Assembly (NCBI GenBank): GCA_943737045.1
Contig: CALSFV010000248.1
Coordinates: 310,001 to 374,000 of the forward strand
Direction of reading: 5' to 3'
DNA length: 64,000 bases
DNA from: Parapristionchus giblindavisi
Lineage: Eukaryota > Nematoda > Chromadorea > Rhabditida > Diplogasteridae
Each line of letters begins with the position of its first letter. The stretch's first letter is position 1. Positions 1 to 9,589 of this stretch are shown here, in pieces. Below the pieces are notes generated by a model, which worked only from the letters and a program-made list of their open reading frames with translations, had not been told where the DNA came from and did no database searches. The position numbers and the translations under genes were made by a program.

Positions 1-1379
1 ATGGCATTACTTCTTCTGTTTCTGAGGGAAATCGAAACGATTAGCATTCACAATAAGTATTGTTATGGACAATTGAATTTCTATCAATGATCAGATTAAT
101 CAGATTTTCCTAAATATCGATTAACCGTGCAATTCTCCCTATTTTCCATTTCAATGATTCATTATCTCGAGAGGGACATTGTTCACCTCTCATTGTCCAG
201 TCTTCCAGTCTCGTCGCGCTGTTGGTTGTGAGTTTATTTATGTCAGAACAATAGCACTTGGCATACCGTAAGACCGTAAGCATACCGTATAAAACTACTT
301 TACTTTGTTAAGGATAATGAAAAATTTAAACTCTTTATTTTTATCCGAACAGTGGTAAAAACTGTCATCACTCCAAACAACAGAATTCTGAAACGTGCAA
401 ATTATGGTGCCATAACTTTAGATAATAATCTGTACATAATACACTAAAAACTACATCCGTAAAAATGATAAAAATGAGAATCCTGTTAAGTTTTGTCAAA
501 TGTTGTCTCAAATTGTCACATATCTTTCTTTTTTTTTCGTTTAGAATTTGTTTTATTACATTAGTTTTTTGTGTAGAATTATTTAAAAATGGTTTTGATT
601 TTTTTTTTTTGGTTAAAGGATTTCAAACATTCAAAACCAAATTCCAAGATCTGATCGAATGATCCTAAACACAGACAAATTCTGATAGTTCAAAGTTCAT
701 TTAAAATAAATCCTGGCCATCTCGATTCACTCGACGAACATTCGGTTGGTGTTGACTTATCTACAGGAACAGTCTAGGATACTGTATCCGATGATTGCTT
801 ACGATATGCGAAATGTTATTGCTCTGTCATAAAGAAACTCACAACCAACATCGCGACAAGGGTGAACAACGTCCCTCTTAAGACAATGAATCATTGAAAT
901 GAAAAATAGGGAAAATGATACGGTAAATCAATAATCTGATTAGTCTGATCACTGAGATAAATTCAATTGTCCATAACAATACTTATTGTGAATGCTAATC
1001 GTTTCGATTTCCCTCTGAAACAGAAGAAGTAATGCCATTTTGTTTGTTTTGATCGTATCGCCTCTTCCAAAATAGAATCAGAATCAGATCGATGTGAGCA
1101 ACTTTGCTGTTGACTGCCAAGCTCTCAGATGAGAGGGGAGCTAGATATATCTTCAAACGTGCCTCAATGGGGGCGCCTCAATGTGGGGCGGCTGGAGTGA
1201 AGACAGACCAGTAATAGGGGAAGGGAGAGGTGAGAGACAGTGCGTAATTCCCGCAAAGGTGCGGGAATTACGCGACCTCTGGCAGTCTCTCTTCTCTCGT
1301 GCGGGAAATGACGAGAGAGGGGCAAGAGATGGGAAGAGGGCGCGGTAAATTCGATTATGCTTACGCAACGGCAACCCTA
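1..1379. mobile_element. hAT-like foldback element, left end cut by window
   Basis: This is a non-coding palindromic element whose two arms are about 600 bp; the first bases of the window pair with about 960-1037. Full copies exist at 23911-25659 and 42054-43804, so about 370 bp are missing here. The right end reads GCAACCCTA and is followed by GTACACAC (1380-1387), the 8-bp target duplication seen on both sides of the complete copies. Ends of the TAGGG type with 8-bp duplications fit the hAT superfamily. No transposase is present, so it is non-autonomous. Confidence 0.75.
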
Positions 1380-1387
1380 GTACACAC

Positions 1388-2242
1388 TCAGACTGGATTA
1401 ACGATCGCATAGTTTGATCTTAGATAAACTACAAACATCGCATAATTTTATTACAAAGATAGCATGAAAAAATGTAACATGGAAAGATAAGAATACGGCG
1501 GCATACAAGCCATAATACCCTAGAGACAAATTTCTCCTGATTATCGATTGATTGATTGATTATGCCCGTTTATCGATTAGTTGTCCTTCTTTATTACCGT
1601 AGTCTTCGGATTATTGATTGAATCGGTGTCATCAGTTTCTTATTTATGATTCTAGATGCTCAGGTTCCTATTGATAACGATTGGACAAGCTACTGATTGT
1701 GACAGATTTTAGAGATCAAAGATCAACGAATTTTAATCAATCAAATCCAAATATAGTTGTACGCGGACAAATGATTTTATTCAGAGCACTATGAGCCAGT
1801 GTTCAGGCGAGTAATTGGAGTTCAAGGATCAAAGATCAAAGTTCAAAGATCAGATCTGATGAGGGTTCGCTACGGAGTGCGAGGCAGCAAAATGAATGTC
1901 CGCTTCTGACTATTTGTGCTTGCGGACGTGGTCCTACAACGTAACAAAATTAATGAAATGATGAGACATTATAAATTACCTATTCCATATCTATCTACTA
2001 TAAGTAATTAGTTGAACCTTCTCTATCCACAGATTGGAACGCGCACATACCTAGTATTTATGCATATAAGAAATTGGAAGCTGTAGGATTACGGTAGATT
2101 ACGCTATGTCAAAGGCCTGGTCATATTTATGACTGCTGCCATATGAAAGCGGGCAGATACGTAATGGAAAACTATCACGATTTATTTACTTACTCACCGA
2201 AATACGAGTAATATGTGGATGGATAAACATATTAGACGTATA
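1388..2242. other. Intergenic segment of tandem unit A
   Basis: No gene is supported. The segment recurs at 25668-26587 and 43813-44667, with a small replaced patch in unit B near 26265-26390. It carries several GATCAAAGATCAA-type motifs (near 1715 and 1830), which recur elsewhere in the window. Confidence 0.5.
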
Positions 2243-2697
2243 ATGTTGTCGAGGGGTACTGTAGTCGAGGGGTACTGTATTCGCTTGATACTGTAATCGA
2301 CGGATACTGTAGTCGAAGTATAGTGTAATCGAGGGATACTGTATTCGCTTGATACTGTAATCGACGGAGACTGTAGTCGAAGTATACTGTAGTCGAGGGG
2401 CACTGTAATCGATTGATACTGTAATCGACGGATACTGTAATCGAAGTATACTGTAGTCGAGGGGCACTGTAACCGCTTGATACTGTAGTCGACAGATACT
2501 GTAGTCGAAGTATACTGTAGTCGAGGGGCACTGTAATCGATTGATACTGTAATCGACGGATACTGTAGTCGAAGAATACTGTAGTCGAGGGGCACTGTAA
2601 TCGATTGATACTGTAATCGACGGATACTGTAATCGAAGTATACTGTAGTCGAGGGGCACTGTAAACGCTTGATACTGTAGTCGACAGATACTGTCGA
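2243..2697. repeat. 16-bp satellite with 64-bp higher-order repeat
   Basis: The basic unit is 16 bp, of the form TACTGTARTCGA plus four variable bases. Four variants alternate in fixed order to make a 64-bp higher-order unit; for example GGGGCACTG recurs 64 bp apart near 2589 and 2653. About seven higher-order units are present. Open frames of 99-205 codons on the minus strand arise only because the monomer lacks stops. Unit C has a near-identical array (44668-45122) and unit B a shorter one. Confidence 0.9.
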
Positions 2698-3267
2698 TAA
2701 TATTGGCTTCTGTGAGTGCAAATTGTAATCTAATTTATCGCCATTGACACATTCAAACTGCAATGGTGAGACGTGGAAAGTTGACCCTTCTATAACGATT
2801 CCCTTCTTCATCTTCTTCTCTCATTGTCAGTAAGATAGATCACTCTCCCTTCCCTGTCTATCTCCAAATCAATCAATAATCATTGATTGGTTCCTTCCTT
2901 CCTTCCCATCATCACTTCTCTCTTTTTTCACTCCTTCGTCGTTTTGCTGCCCCTTTCTTTACCCATTGTTTATTTATCATTAACATATTTACTTCTAACC
3001 TTTTGCACATGTCTTTATTTTGCCAGTTTTAACGGCACATCCCGAGCTCATTTGAATCTTTCCGCTCTGGTCACACTCTCTCGCTTTCTTTATCTTCGAG
3101 AGAGCGTTCGTCTCCCTCTCTTCCTCTCCTTCTCAACCTCTACCCCCCCTTCTCCCTCTTTACCTCTACCTCTCTCTACAAGCATATCGACAGACCGTTG
3201 AGCTCACTTTGTCTAACTTCACATGTCTATAACGATTCCCTTCTTCCTCTTCTCCTCTAGGGTAGAT
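2698..3267. other. Pyrimidine-rich intergenic segment
   Basis: No gene is supported. It holds CTCTCC-rich tracts and, near 3030-3110, a sequence related to the TTAA-type MITE at 10361-10460 (CGAGCTMATTTGAA core). It ends at CTAGGGTAGAT, the left flank of the DIRS insertion. Confidence 0.45.
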
Positions 3268-3310
3268 TGTTATATTTTGCAAGACAAACAAAGTTTGTTG
3301 AAGTAAAATA

Positions 3311-3316
3311 TTTATT
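3311..3316 (-). terminator. Possible poly(A) signal AATAAA of the DIRS element
   Basis: AATAAA on the minus strand, about 45 bases before the left end of the element, so correctly placed for a transcript that starts in the right repeat. The same string is copied in the ICR. Position and motif are the only evidence. Confidence 0.4.
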
Positions 3317-3334
3317 ATGCTTATCACTGCTATA

Positions 3335-3559
3335 GTAATCACAAATGCTTTTGTCCCATCAAAGCTCATTTCTCTAAAATAAAAAAATGACCAAAAGGTC
3401 ATAAACGAGATCAGGCCCATCAACCCAAGAAGGGAAGGGGCGAAAATCGATTGATCTCATGGAGATGGAAAGATAGACTACAATCGATAGTCTACCTCCC
3501 GCTCTCCTAGGGATGTGTTGTTGGTGGGGAATGCCCTGACTCGTCACTTGTCAATTTTT
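3335..3559 (+). repeat. DIRS left inverted terminal repeat
   Basis: Reverse complement of 8707-8931, identical over the whole length as far as I can align it by eye. The additional outer 67 bp (3268-3334) are unique to this end and are copied in inverted form in the internal complementary region. Confidence 0.9.
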
Positions 3560-3656
3560 TGAGAGAATGTTGGGTACTTAACAATTCTTTATCCTACCGT
3601 AACTCGGCAGTCAACAATGATAAAGAAAATAACACGATACAATAGAAGTGATAAGA

Positions 3657-3759
3657 TCACTTCTTCCCATTAATCTTCTTCTTCTCTTTGTTCTTATCAC
3701 CTTTGTGAGACCTCTTAGATGGACGTCGAGCTCTGTACGAACGTTGTGCTGACTCGCTC
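3657..3759 (-). CDS. Possible last exon of DIRS recombinase, basic tail
   Basis: On the minus strand, a pyrimidine-rich acceptor ending TTTCTTTCAG lies at 3760. It is followed by an open stretch coding for about 34 residues rich in Lys and Arg, ending GDKNKEKKKINGKK and a TGA at 3659-3657. A donor of near-consensus form, GTAAGTAT, starts at 3907 inside the ICR. Removing 3907-3760 (148 bp) joins the recombinase frame to this exon in phase. The tail resembles a nuclear-localisation segment. If the intron is retained the recombinase stops at TAA (3906-3904). The splice is inferred from sequence only. Confidence 0.5.
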
Positions 3760-3822
3760 CTGAAAGAAAGACGTTATTCAGGATATGGGAGGGGTGATAT
3801 GAAATTGAACGGGCGGGTTTAT

Positions 3823-3930
3823 GTGATTACTATAGCAGTGATAAGCATAATAAATATTTTACTTCAACAAACTTTGTTTGTCTTGCAAAATATAACATTA
3901 TACTTACACTGCTCTAGTAATCACAAATGC
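3823..3930. repeat. DIRS internal complementary region (ICR)
   Basis: From 3823 to 3896 it is the inverted copy of the element's left end, and from 3897 to 3930 it is the inverted right end. The two ends are fused at TATAACA|TTATACTT. In the accepted DIRS model such a region acts as the splint for making a circular cDNA. Here it overlaps the end of the recombinase ORF: the stop codon TAA at 3906-3904 is part of the copied right end. Confidence 0.92.
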
Positions 3931-4896
3931 TTCTACAACACACCTTTCCTGAAGAACAGTTTCTTGGAAGGACCCTTCTATCTCTCGTAAATAGAACTTT
4001 TCGAAGGTTGTGCCGGAGGGAGCCCAGTTAGCTGCTTTTAAAATGGCCTTACTGGACAGCCCTCTAGAGCTACAGGCAGAGGTTGACGCGGCCCTAGTTG
4101 AGTGAGCCCCAAAGGAATCGTCTATCCCTGCCCCCGCTAGGACGGATTTTAGCCATCTGGCCACAGTTGATGAGGATATCGGCTTGTGTGGAGCAATAAA
4201 GGATAGGAGGAGTCTATCTTCTCCGTTCCTGAATCGTTCCGTTCTTGTCAGGTAAGCCTTGATATGAGCAACGGGACATAATCTTGCATTGTTAAAACCG
4301 TGATACTCAGCTATGTGGGGTGATTTGGATCCACGGTTCTTGTTCATATAATTTAGAATAAAAACCCATTTCGAATCACTCTTGACTAAGGAGCTCAAAG
4401 AGAATTGAGCAATCTCAGAAACTCTCTTAGGTGAACATAACGCCAAGAGCATCGTTAGTCTCTTAGATAACAATTCTAACGATAAATCACTCGATTCCCC
4501 TAAACCCGATAAGTATCTCGTAACCTCGCTCACATCCCATATCGTAGCGTATTTAGGTTCTGAGGGGCGCATACGAAAGAATCCTTTCATAGCTCTCTTT
4601 ATCAGGTCCTCATCAAACTTTCTACCAAACTGTTCAAGATAGGTTACTATTGCTGCGCGATAGGTCCCCAAGGTGGCTACACTCCTTCCTTCGTTGAACA
4701 TTGAAGACAGAAAATTAATAATCTCTACTGAACTTGGATTGAGATGATCTATATCATTCTCTCTACAGTAAGTTTGCCAGGTTCTTAGAGCGGAGTCGTA
4801 TTGCTTCCTGGTCGCCGGGGCCCAGGAACTAAGGACTGCTTGAATTGCATCTTCGTTTAGCCCTCTACCCTCATATAAATACCTTAGATTAGCCAT
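3904..4896 (-). CDS. DIRS tyrosine recombinase
   Basis: Tyrosine recombinase of the DIRS/Ngaro type, which integrates the circular element DNA. I start it at ATG 4896, giving 330 residues that begin MANLRYLYEG; the frame is open further upstream, but that part overlaps the RT ORF. An N-terminal core-binding segment (about residues 15-100) precedes the catalytic domain. The likely catalytic residues are visible: Arg158 in PKRVSEI, His265 and Arg268 in HSTRAAS, and the nucleophile Tyr302 in KFYLRE. The ATG overlaps the end of the RT ORF by 13 bp in another frame, so expression needs reinitiation, frameshift or splicing. The C-terminus runs into the ICR. Confidence 0.9.
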   Translation of the reverse strand: MANLRYLYEGRGLNEDAIQAVLSSWAPATRKQYDSALRTWQTYCRENDIDHLNPSSVEIINFLSSMFNEGRSVATLGTYRAAIVTYLEQFGRKFDEDLIKRAMKGFFRMRPSEPKYATIWDVSEVTRYLSGLGESSDLSLELLSKRLTMLLALCSPKRVSEIAQFSLSSLVKSDSKWVFILNYMNKNRGSKSPHIAEYHGFNNARLCPVAHIKAYLTRTERFRNGEDRLLLSFIAPHKPISSSTVARWLKSVLAGAGIDDSFGAHSTRAASTSACSSRGLSSKAILKAANWAPSGTTFEKFYLREIEGSFQETVLQERCVVEAFVITRAV

Positions 4897-6921
4897 GCAG
4901 TCAGCCGGAGTCTGACTGGTTCCATAGGATGGGGTAACCCCTCTTCGTTGTGGAGAAGGGTTCGAGTGGGTAGAGTAATCGACTCTCTTGTGGCCTTCGA
5001 TAGCAGGGGAAACCAATACTGACCGCTCCATCGGGGAGCTACGAGAATCAGTCTGGTTCCCTCTCGGCACGCCTTCTTTATTGTTCTCCCCACGAGGGAG
5101 AAGGGAGGAAAGGCGTAGGCGCAGCGGCCCGACCATGAATGATCGAAGCTGTTTGTTCCCAGCGCCTCTGGATCGGGTTTATAGGAGAAGAAAGAATCAC
5201 ATTTCTTATTGATTCGAGAAGCGAAAAGATCAATCTCGGGTGTCCCCCATCTTTTGAATATCATGGTCACGGTCTCATGATCTAGAGACCATTCCTCATT
5301 CATACTAAAGATGCGTGATTCATGGTCAGCCTCCTCATTATTGATACCTGGTCTGTGGGCTGCTTGGATATGAATTCTCTTAGCATTAGCCCAATTCCAA
5401 ATGCGCAAGGAAGCCTCATTAAGGCTCTGGCATCTCGCCCCTCCGCGCTTGTTCAGGTACCAGACTGCAGTAGTGTTATCTGATTCAACTCTTACTGAGG
5501 TGTCCCTACAGTGTCCGGCAAAGCATTTAAGACCAAACTCAATGGCTACTAATTCTTTCAGATTGATATGCCAATCCAATTCGTCCCAGGACCATCTCCC
5601 ACCGGTCTTAGCCTCAGCACATACGGCTCCCCATCCTAGATTAGAGGCATCCGTCTGCAGTGTCAAGGTTACCAGGGGAGGATGAATCAATTCACTATTG
5701 AAATTCTCAATCTCCTTATTCCACCACCAAAGCTCTTGCTTTGCTGACTCCGATAATTCTACCCTTCTATCATATGAGCTCTTTGCATATGGATTTGTCA
5801 AAGAAGAAACCCAGGATTGGAGGGAGCGTGTGAAAAATCGAGAATGATGGGATGCCATGTAAAAGGAGTTTGCGAAGCCTACAAAGGACGCCACGTCTCT
5901 CACCTTAGGTAGTTTGGACCTAGTGAGACTTAGAGCTAGTGACTTCACCTTAACCAGTTTCTCCTCTGGAATCCTAAACCTCATCGAACAGGTGTCTATG
6001 GACAGTCCTAAGAAGACTAAGGATTGCGAGGGGGTTACTACTGACTTCTCCCAGTTTACAACTAGGCCTAGGCTTTCAAAGAGACTAACTGCTCTAGTGA
6101 CCGAGTGAACCAGTTCCTCTCGGGAGCTGCCTAGAAATAACCAATCATCCAAGTAGACTAATAACCGTAACCCTTCAGATCGAAGCCTCTCTGCTACAGG
6201 CTTAATCAATCTAGTGTAAACATACGGCGCTGAGGCTAAACCAAAGGGAAGGGCCACAAAGGAATAAAGTCTCCCTGAGTGGCTGAACATGAGATACTTC
6301 TGATGTTCTTCATGAATTGGAACCCCAAAGTAGGCATCCCTCATGTCAATCTTACACATGAAATCTCCTTGGTTAACCATATCTCTAATCATTTTTAGCT
6401 GATCCATCTTAAAGGGATGCTTTACCAAATATTGATTGAGAGGTCTTAGATTAATGACTGGTCGAGAACCACCGTCTTTTTTGGGAACACAGAAGACCTT
6501 GGATATCCACCCAGGAGACCCTAATGGTTTCTCGATTATGGCACCTTTGTCTAATAATTTCCTAATCTCTATGCCCATTGCTACAGAATTATCCATGCTA
6601 GACAGGTCAGAAATAGGGTGAATTCGCGGGGGACCCTCTACGAATTCTAGCTTGTAACCCGAAACTGTATTGAGCAACCAAGGGTCGTTTGATAGAAGCC
6701 CCCAAGCTGCCTTGAATAGTCTTATCCTACATACACCGGATGAAACTGACTCGTGACCCGTGTTTCTCGAGAGGAAAAGGTTATCATACTTGTCTCGATT
6801 CTCAGATGATGTTGTCCTCTTAGCAGGTGCAGATGGAATAGGAGGGAGTTCCTTCTTCAATCCGTCCTTTCTAAGAGCATCTATCGTCTTCTTGATATCC
6901 GACGAAGTGACTCCTCCTTCC
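4884..6921 (-). CDS. DIRS reverse transcriptase / RNase H / Dam-like polyprotein part
   Basis: This is the replication polyprotein of the element. The frame is open from 6947, but there is no ATG at its start. The coding part most likely begins at 6921, after a splice acceptor, as an in-frame extension of Gag. The RT core has PLNQYLVKHPF, KIDMRDAYFGV, ALPFGLASAP and the catalytic YLDD (6155-6144). RNase H follows, with its acidic residues in LQTDASNLGWG, NLKELVAIEF and VESDNTTAVW. The last part (about 5260-4950) has IDLFASR and AYAFPPFS, which fits the Dam-like methyltransferase region of DIRS1 elements, with FPPF in place of the usual D/NPPY. No frameshift or stop is seen over 2 kb, so the element could be active. 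Confidence 0.92.
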
Positions 6922-6967
6922 CTGAAGTAACATAAGTTAAAACCCAATTCCAGTATTAATTATTTAC
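6922..6967 (-). promoter_or_regulatory. 46-bp intron spanning the Gag stop: possible Gag/Gag-RT switch
   Basis: The intron runs from GTAAAT (6967) to TTACTTCAG (6922). Retention gives ATG AAG TAA and a free Gag. Removal joins AA to G and continues in the RT frame (EGGVTSSDIKK) with no stop. The length, 46 bp, is not a multiple of three, so retention could never read through. The RT frame has no ATG near its start, so splicing is the simplest route to RT expression. Confidence 0.7.
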
Positions 6968-7953
6968 TTCATGATATCCATGAGCTCCGAACCAAATAGT
7001 AGAGGCCTTATTTCTCTGTGTGAATCGACCCTTGAGGAACGTCCGAGCGGTTTTCCTCTTAATCCGGGTATCGCCCGATTCGGGTCTAGTCTGAGAGTCC
7101 TGTAAAATCATCATAGATAGGTATTTATAATGATCACTACCAACCTCAACGTATTTTCCCTGCGCCAGTGCGTAATCTCTTGTTGAACGGCGCCTAATAG
7201 CTGCATTGCACATCGGAGGAACCCCAATGCCTTATTCTCATCGACTACTGCGTCCTGAGAGATGATCTCGGAGTGAGCCATACAGCAAGACGATAGTGAC
7301 CCACACAGAAGGGCCTGGAGATTACACAACTGTCCGTCTTGTAGACGAATAGGTGGAATCTAAACGATTTGAGGATGTAATGTCCAAGAGATCAGTACTT
7401 ACGACTTCGATGGGAAATCTATCATCGAGCATTGGTGGTAGAGCGAATATAGATGTTGGGAGTGGTAGAACTTCCAGGAACGATTCCCTTTCGTCTCTTG
7501 ACATTACCTTACCGGACGCACAATCCTCAAATAGCTGCGTCGACCTATCGTCAACGCGGACTCTAGGTCTTTGAGCCTTGACCTGAAAATAATCAGTCAG
7601 ATAAGAGTCGTTATCATCTTCTCACTAACCTTCAGGGTCGGGGCATCGGGCACGTGTTCAGAAGCTGTTGCGAAATCGTACGTTCTTGGGATAGGCACGA
7701 GTCTCTCAACGATTGATTTCCTCTCCTCCTGAAAAGAAGTTAATGAACCTGTTTAGCCACTCAAACACACTAGCCAGTAAGTGTTAATCTATACCTCAGG
7801 AAGAGGTTGATCAGGCTCTAGATCCATCTCTAGCTCCGAGTGGACCGAGCTTTGTCTGCTTCTCGATGAAGACGAGGATTCGGAGCTAGAAGAGCTTGAG
7901 GATGATGGAGACCGTTCGCGCCTCGACAACTTCGACCTCTTATGTTTACCCAT
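6966..7953 (-). CDS. DIRS Gag-like protein, five exons
   Basis: I reconstruct exons 7953-7795, 7728-7630, 7582-7403, 7359-7145 and 7099-6968. Every joint keeps the frame and every intron (66, 47, 43 and 45 bp) has GT and AG ends with a T-rich acceptor. The product is about 262 residues: a Ser/Arg-rich start (MGKHKRSKLSRRERSPSSSS), an acidic patch, then a helical domain with CNLQALLCGSLSS and ALGFLRCAMQLLGAVQQ typical of DIRS Gag. If the next intron (6967-6922) is kept, translation stops at TAA two codons after MDIM. An acceptor-like TTGCAG lies directly before the ATG, hinting at a leader intron or trans-splicing. The Gag assignment rests on position and composition, not on a family match. 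Confidence 0.72.
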
Positions 7954-8244
7954 CTGCAATTATACAATTTAGAACGATAAACACGGACGAGCTCCGTAGC
8001 TATATCGAAACAACATAGTGATAGCAAAGACAGTAAAACAAGCCCGAACATGTTTACCGCGCAACACCCTGTGAGCGCTAGCACCTTAAGCGCGCCAAGC
8101 GTTGTCTAGAGCGCGTCTCTTGTGTTGATCAGCCCTTGCTGTACTATTGGCTCAATTTTTGAACTAATTATAGGAAAGGCTGTGCGAATAGATACTTAGA
8201 CTACTGCGGAATGCTCTGATGCGGTTGTCTCAACTTAATTCATT
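7954..8244 (-). other. DIRS leader between repeat array and gag
   Basis: No ORF of note. The minus strand ends with a T-rich tract and TTGCAG just before the gag ATG, a good 3' splice site, so part of this leader may be an intron. Confidence 0.4.
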
Positions 8245-8640
8245 CAAACACCGCAAGGGAAGAACGACCACTAGGTCTCAACTCAATCCCGAAGGGAGAG
8301 TGACCACGAGGGCTTTTCTACTCAATCTCATGATGAGAGAGTGACCACGAGGGCTTTTCTACTCAATCCCATAAAGAGAGAGTGACCACGAGGGCTTTTC
8401 TACTCGATCCCGCAAGGGAGAGTGACCACGAGGGATTTTCTACTCGATCCCTCAAGGGAGAGTGACCACTAGGGATTTTCTACTCGATCCCGCAAGGGAG
8501 AGTGACCACTAGGGATTTTCTACTCGATCCCGCAAGGGAGAGTGACCACGAGGGATTTTCTACTCGATCCCGCAAGGGAGAGTGACCACGAGGGATTTTC
8601 TACTCGATCCCGCAAGGGAGAGTGACCACGAGGGATTTTA
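8245..8640. repeat. 40-bp tandem repeat in DIRS 5' leader
   Basis: About ten units of 40 bp (TACTCGATCCCGCAAGGGAG plus AGTGACCACG-AGGGATTTTC). The last six (8401-8640) are almost identical; earlier ones are diverged or 41 bp. The array lies between the right terminal repeat and the gag start, so it is in the untranslated leader of the minus-strand transcript. It may be a promoter or packaging element, but that is a guess. Confidence 0.85.
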
Positions 8641-8706
8641 GCGCCGAAGTGAAGAAAACAGACGGAAGGGGAAAGACGACTGAAGAGAAACCCCAACATG
8701 AGCTCT

Positions 8707-8931
8707 AAAAATTGACAAGTGACGAGTCAGGGCATTCCCCACCAACAACACATCCCTAGGAGAGCGGGAGGTAGACTATCGATTGTAGTCTATCTTTCCA
8801 TCTCCATGAGATCAATCGATTTTCGCCCCTTCCCTTCTTGGGTTGATGGGCCTGATCTCGTTTATGACCTTTTGGTCATTTTTTTATTTTAGAGAAATGA
8901 GCTTTGATGGGACAAAAGCATTTGTGATTAC
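8707..8931 (-). repeat. DIRS right inverted terminal repeat
   Basis: Partner of 3335-3559. The last 19 bp of the element (8932-8950) are specific to this end. They carry the strong splice-donor-like string GTAAGTAT, which is also present in the internal complementary region. In the transcribed orientation this repeat is the 5' end of the element. Confidence 0.9.
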
Positions 8932-9154
8932 TAGAGCAGTGTAAGTATAACACTCTCCTTTCCCTGTCTATCTTTCAGTCAATCAATAATCATTGATTGG
9001 TCCCTTCCTTCCTTCCCAACATTACTTCTCTCCTTTTCTTTTCACTGTTTTTAGACACTAGTGTCGTTTTGCTGCAACTTGCCGTCCCTTTTTATTTATT
9101 TACAATAAACATATTTATTTTTTCCTCATTTCGCGCTCTATCCTTGTACTCTAC

Positions 9155-9480
9155 CTCCCCCTCGGTCTCCCTCTCTACCTCTCTCCCTCTTGCTCTCCCT
9201 CTCTCCCTCTCTACCTCTCTCTCACTCTCCCTCTCTACCTCTCTACCTCTCTACCTCTCTACATCTCCCTCTCTACCTCTCGCTCTCCCTCTCTACCTCT
9301 CTACCTCTTTCCCTCTCGCTCTCCCTCTCTACCTCTCTACCTCTCCCCCTCTCGCTCTCCCTCTCTACCTCTCTACCTCTCTCCCTCTCGCTCTCCCTCT
9401 CTACCTCTCTACCTCTCTCCCTCTTGCTCTCCCTCTCTACCTCTCTACCTCTCTTCCTCTCTATCTTTCTCCCTCTCTTT
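9155..9480. repeat. CTCTACC pyrimidine minisatellite, 36-bp period
   Basis: Polypyrimidine array; the mark CGCTCTCC recurs every 36 bp at 9317, 9353 and 9389. Since 36 is a multiple of three, long Leu/Ser/Thr-rich frames stay open but are not genes. Unit C has the same array (45898-46222); unit B only a short one near 27690-27770. Confidence 0.85.
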
Positions 9481-9589
9481 TTTGTTGATCTTTGATCTTT
9501 ACATTGTGGTTGCTCGTCTCTCCTCTTGGATCGCATTTCAACTTTTCAATTAATTATCTTTCATTCACATCCATTTGTTATTTTTCCAG

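Larger units (their letters stand above)
3268..8950 (-). mobile_element. DIRS1-type tyrosine-recombinase retrotransposon, apparently intact
   Basis: A 5,683-bp element transcribed on the minus strand. It has 225-bp identical inverted terminal repeats (3335-3559 and 8707-8931), different short terminal extensions on each side, and an internal complementary region (3823-3930) matching both extreme ends. This is the diagnostic architecture of DIRS1 elements, which integrate with a tyrosine recombinase and make no target duplication. Gene order is gag, RT/RNase H/Dam-like, recombinase. The end junction copied inside the internal region predicts the termini exactly. The empty sites at 45693/45694 (unit C) and 27482/27483 (unit B) agree, with no base gained or lost. 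Identical terminal repeats and open long ORFs suggest a recent insertion after the tandem duplication. Confidence 0.93.

Noticed and set aside
1153..1410. 85-86 codon frame repeated near each unit junction
   Set aside because: It lies in the arms of the hAT-like foldback element and occurs in both arms of every copy; no domain.
2186..2811. Minus-strand frames of 99-205 codons (YSILRLQYPSITV repeats)
   Set aside because: Satellite without stops; all minus frames are open because the 16-bp period cycles through the frames.
6922..6947. RT protein starting at 6947
   Set aside because: The codon there is TTG, not ATG, and the stretch lies inside a good intron; fusion to Gag by splicing is more likely.
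8401..8640. CRISPR-like regular repeats
   Set aside because: The 40-bp units are head to tail with no spacers, and the genome is eukaryotic.
8997..9495. Leu/Ser/Thr-rich frames of 101 and 163 codons
   Set aside because: Translation of a pyrimidine minisatellite with a 36-bp period.
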